The translations under genes and the position numbers were made by a program. The notes under the pieces are model-generated. The model was given only the letters and a program-made list of their open reading frames with translations. It was not told the origin of the DNA and made no database searches. Below are positions 62,935 to 64,000 of a stretch of DNA of 64,000 bases, in pieces. The DNA is from JACRAV01 sp964571235 (lineage in GTDB: Bacteria > Zixibacteria > MSB-5A5 > GN15 > FEB-12). Within the stretch, counting starts at the first letter, position 1. Each line of letters begins with the position of its first letter. Where the stretch lies: assembly GCA_964571235.1 (NCBI GenBank), contig CAZNAI010000003.1, forward strand, positions 1-64,000, written 5' to 3'.

Positions 62935-63914
62935 TTCTCCTTAATGTACCAATCGTATGTGTCCTTAGCGCCAACGGCAAACGGTATCGCCGATTCAAAT
63001 CCCAGTTCGCGCTTGGCCTTTTCGGTATTGATCTCCCACGACTGCAAAATCTCGTTGGCTTTTTCTCGGGTCAGCATCGGTGTCGCGCCGACAATGCGAA
63101 AAAGCGTTTCCGAAATTGACCCGATTGTTTTGAATAGCCATCCGGGGACAATTACCGGGATTCCTTTTCGGCCGCACGACTGTTGCAAAATAGCTACCTG
63201 CTCGCGCATTTCGTAGGCACGGTTTTCGGCAATGAAATAGACAGATCCTGAGTTCGTCTCGCGTGTTGCCGCCAGATAGACACCGCGACAGAGATCGTCG
63301 ACATGCACAAGTTGAATCTTCCGGCTCGTATCGCCGACGCATGGCTTCAGCCGGTTATAGACTGTCTGAAAAAACGTGAATATTTCTTTGTCACCCGGTC
63401 CATATACTCCCGGGGGGCGGACTATGACGATCGGCAATCGCTGTGAGAATTCTTGCGCCACTCGCTCGCCGGCCAATTTCGATTTGCCGTACACGGTGAT
63501 CGGATGCGGCGGATCGGACTCGCTTACAGCGATACCCTCGTGTGAGGGTCCCGCCGCCGCCAGCGACGAGATAATCACCACTTTTCGAACGCCGGGATTG
63601 TGCTCGGCAACTGCAGTCAGCAGGTTGTGTGTCCCCTGCTCGTTGACCGCAAAGAACTGTTCTTCGCGCTTCGCCTTGACCAGTCCGGCGTTGTGAATGA
63701 CATAGTCTACACCGGCGACCATGGCGGGAAGTGTTTCCGGCTGGGTGATATCGCCGTAGCGGTATTCTACTTTCAAATCCTTGAGAAGTGACAGATCAGC
63801 GGATTTACGCACTCCGGCGTAGACCACACACCCCTCATCGAGAAAGCGGCGGCACAACCGCGACCCGATAAATCCGTTCGCGCCGGTGATAAGGACAGTG
63901 CGGGGTGCTTCCAT
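62925..63914 (-). CDS. NAD-dependent epimerase/dehydratase (SDR), copy 1
   Basis: The 329-aa extended SDR has ITGANGFIGSRLCRRF, YRYGDITQPE, the Ser/Tyr/Lys triad (VVIISSLAAAGPS, TVYGKSKLAGE) and VVRPPGVYGPGD. The C-terminal domain resembles 3-beta-hydroxysteroid-dehydrogenase-type epimerases. It is the first gene of the minus-strand operon, paralogous to the SDR at 60287. Confidence 0.87.
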   Translation of the reverse strand: MEAPRTVLITGANGFIGSRLCRRFLDEGCVVYAGVRKSADLSLLKDLKVEYRYGDITQPETLPAMVAGVDYVIHNAGLVKAKREEQFFAVNEQGTHNLLTAVAEHNPGVRKVVIISSLAAAGPSHEGIAVSESDPPHPITVYGKSKLAGERVAQEFSQRLPIVIVRPPGVYGPGDKEIFTFFQTVYNRLKPCVGDTSRKIQLVHVDDLCRGVYLAATRETNSGSVYFIAENRAYEMREQVAILQQSCGRKGIPVIVPGWLFKTIGSISETLFRIVGATPMLTREKANEILQSWEINTEKAKRELGFESAIPFAVGAKDTYDWYIKEKWL

Positions 63915-63954
63915 GACCGGTCAAGGTAGTGGAAATCAGTGTTCTCGACAAGCC

Positions 63955-64000
63955 TTGTAGGTCGAAATCCCTTGTCACGCCGAAGGCGTGATCGAGCGAA
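63955..64000. repeat. REP-like palindromic repeat, cut by the window end
   Basis: TTGTAGGTCG is followed by the inner hairpin TCACGCC/GGCGTGA (63975-63991) and CGAGCGAA. It shares its 5' motif and architecture with the repeat at 60224. Confidence 0.4.

Noticed and set aside
1..64000. CRISPR arrays
   Set aside because: No regularly spaced short repeats with unique spacers were seen; the only spaced repeats are the att sites, kilobases apart.

Overview
The window looks like a chromosomal segment of an uncultured bacterium of the broad FCB group (Zixibacteria, KSB1 or Marinimicrobia type). The evidence is a type IX-style C-terminal sorting domain with an NYPNPFNP motif, a FISUMP lipoprotein, an S46 dipeptidyl-peptidase, lipoprotein clade II N2O reductase, and a tmRNA tag ending in NNYAMAA. 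This placement is inference; there is no rRNA in the window.

Layout. Bases 1-2.7 kb hold a compact minus-strand operon (XRE regulator, 94-aa protein, RuvC-like resolvase, and a 46-aa zinc ribbon) next to structured non-coding DNA. 2.8-6.2 kb carries two surface proteins. 6.2-22.2 kb is a defence and mobility island: a short tyrosine recombinase, a large serine recombinase, a Gabija pair (gajA/gajB), an unassigned PD-(D/E)XK-like protein, a type I restriction system with modification and specificity fused in one chain (hsdR, hsdMS), a DUF932 protein and a full tyrosine integrase.

22.3-55.0 kb is the main discovery. Four direct repeats (22295, 31671, 41173, 46059) each consist of the 3' end of the tmRNA gene followed by the same ~50-bp arm (a TTGTG-rich palindrome and two TTGTGACC boxes 11 bp apart). 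A fifth copy of the core is the 3' end of the intact tmRNA gene itself (54971-55333, minus strand). They cut the region into four integrase-less cassettes: (1) N2O reduction (Rrf2, cytochrome c, nosZ, membrane protein, nosL-D-F-Y, a heme-copper oxidase-like protein without CuB ligands, hemerythrin); (2) secreted proteins including two tandem subtilase lipoproteins; (3) NO reduction (TetR, hemerythrin, a quinol-type NO reductase broken by one amber codon, DUF6448); (4) Czc-type metal efflux with a PII-like protein and a permease. The only complete integrase lies beside the first repeat. The layout is integron-like in logic (one recombinase, then a row of functional modules between att sites), or equivalently a tandem accretion of cis-mobilisable islands at ssrA.

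55.3-64 kb returns to ordinary chromosome: a quinone/electrophile-detoxification operon (ring-cleaving dioxygenase, carboxylesterase, DoxX), an S46 peptidase, a four-gene operon of two SDR epimerases, a membrane protein and a class V aminotransferase, and two REP-like palindromes.
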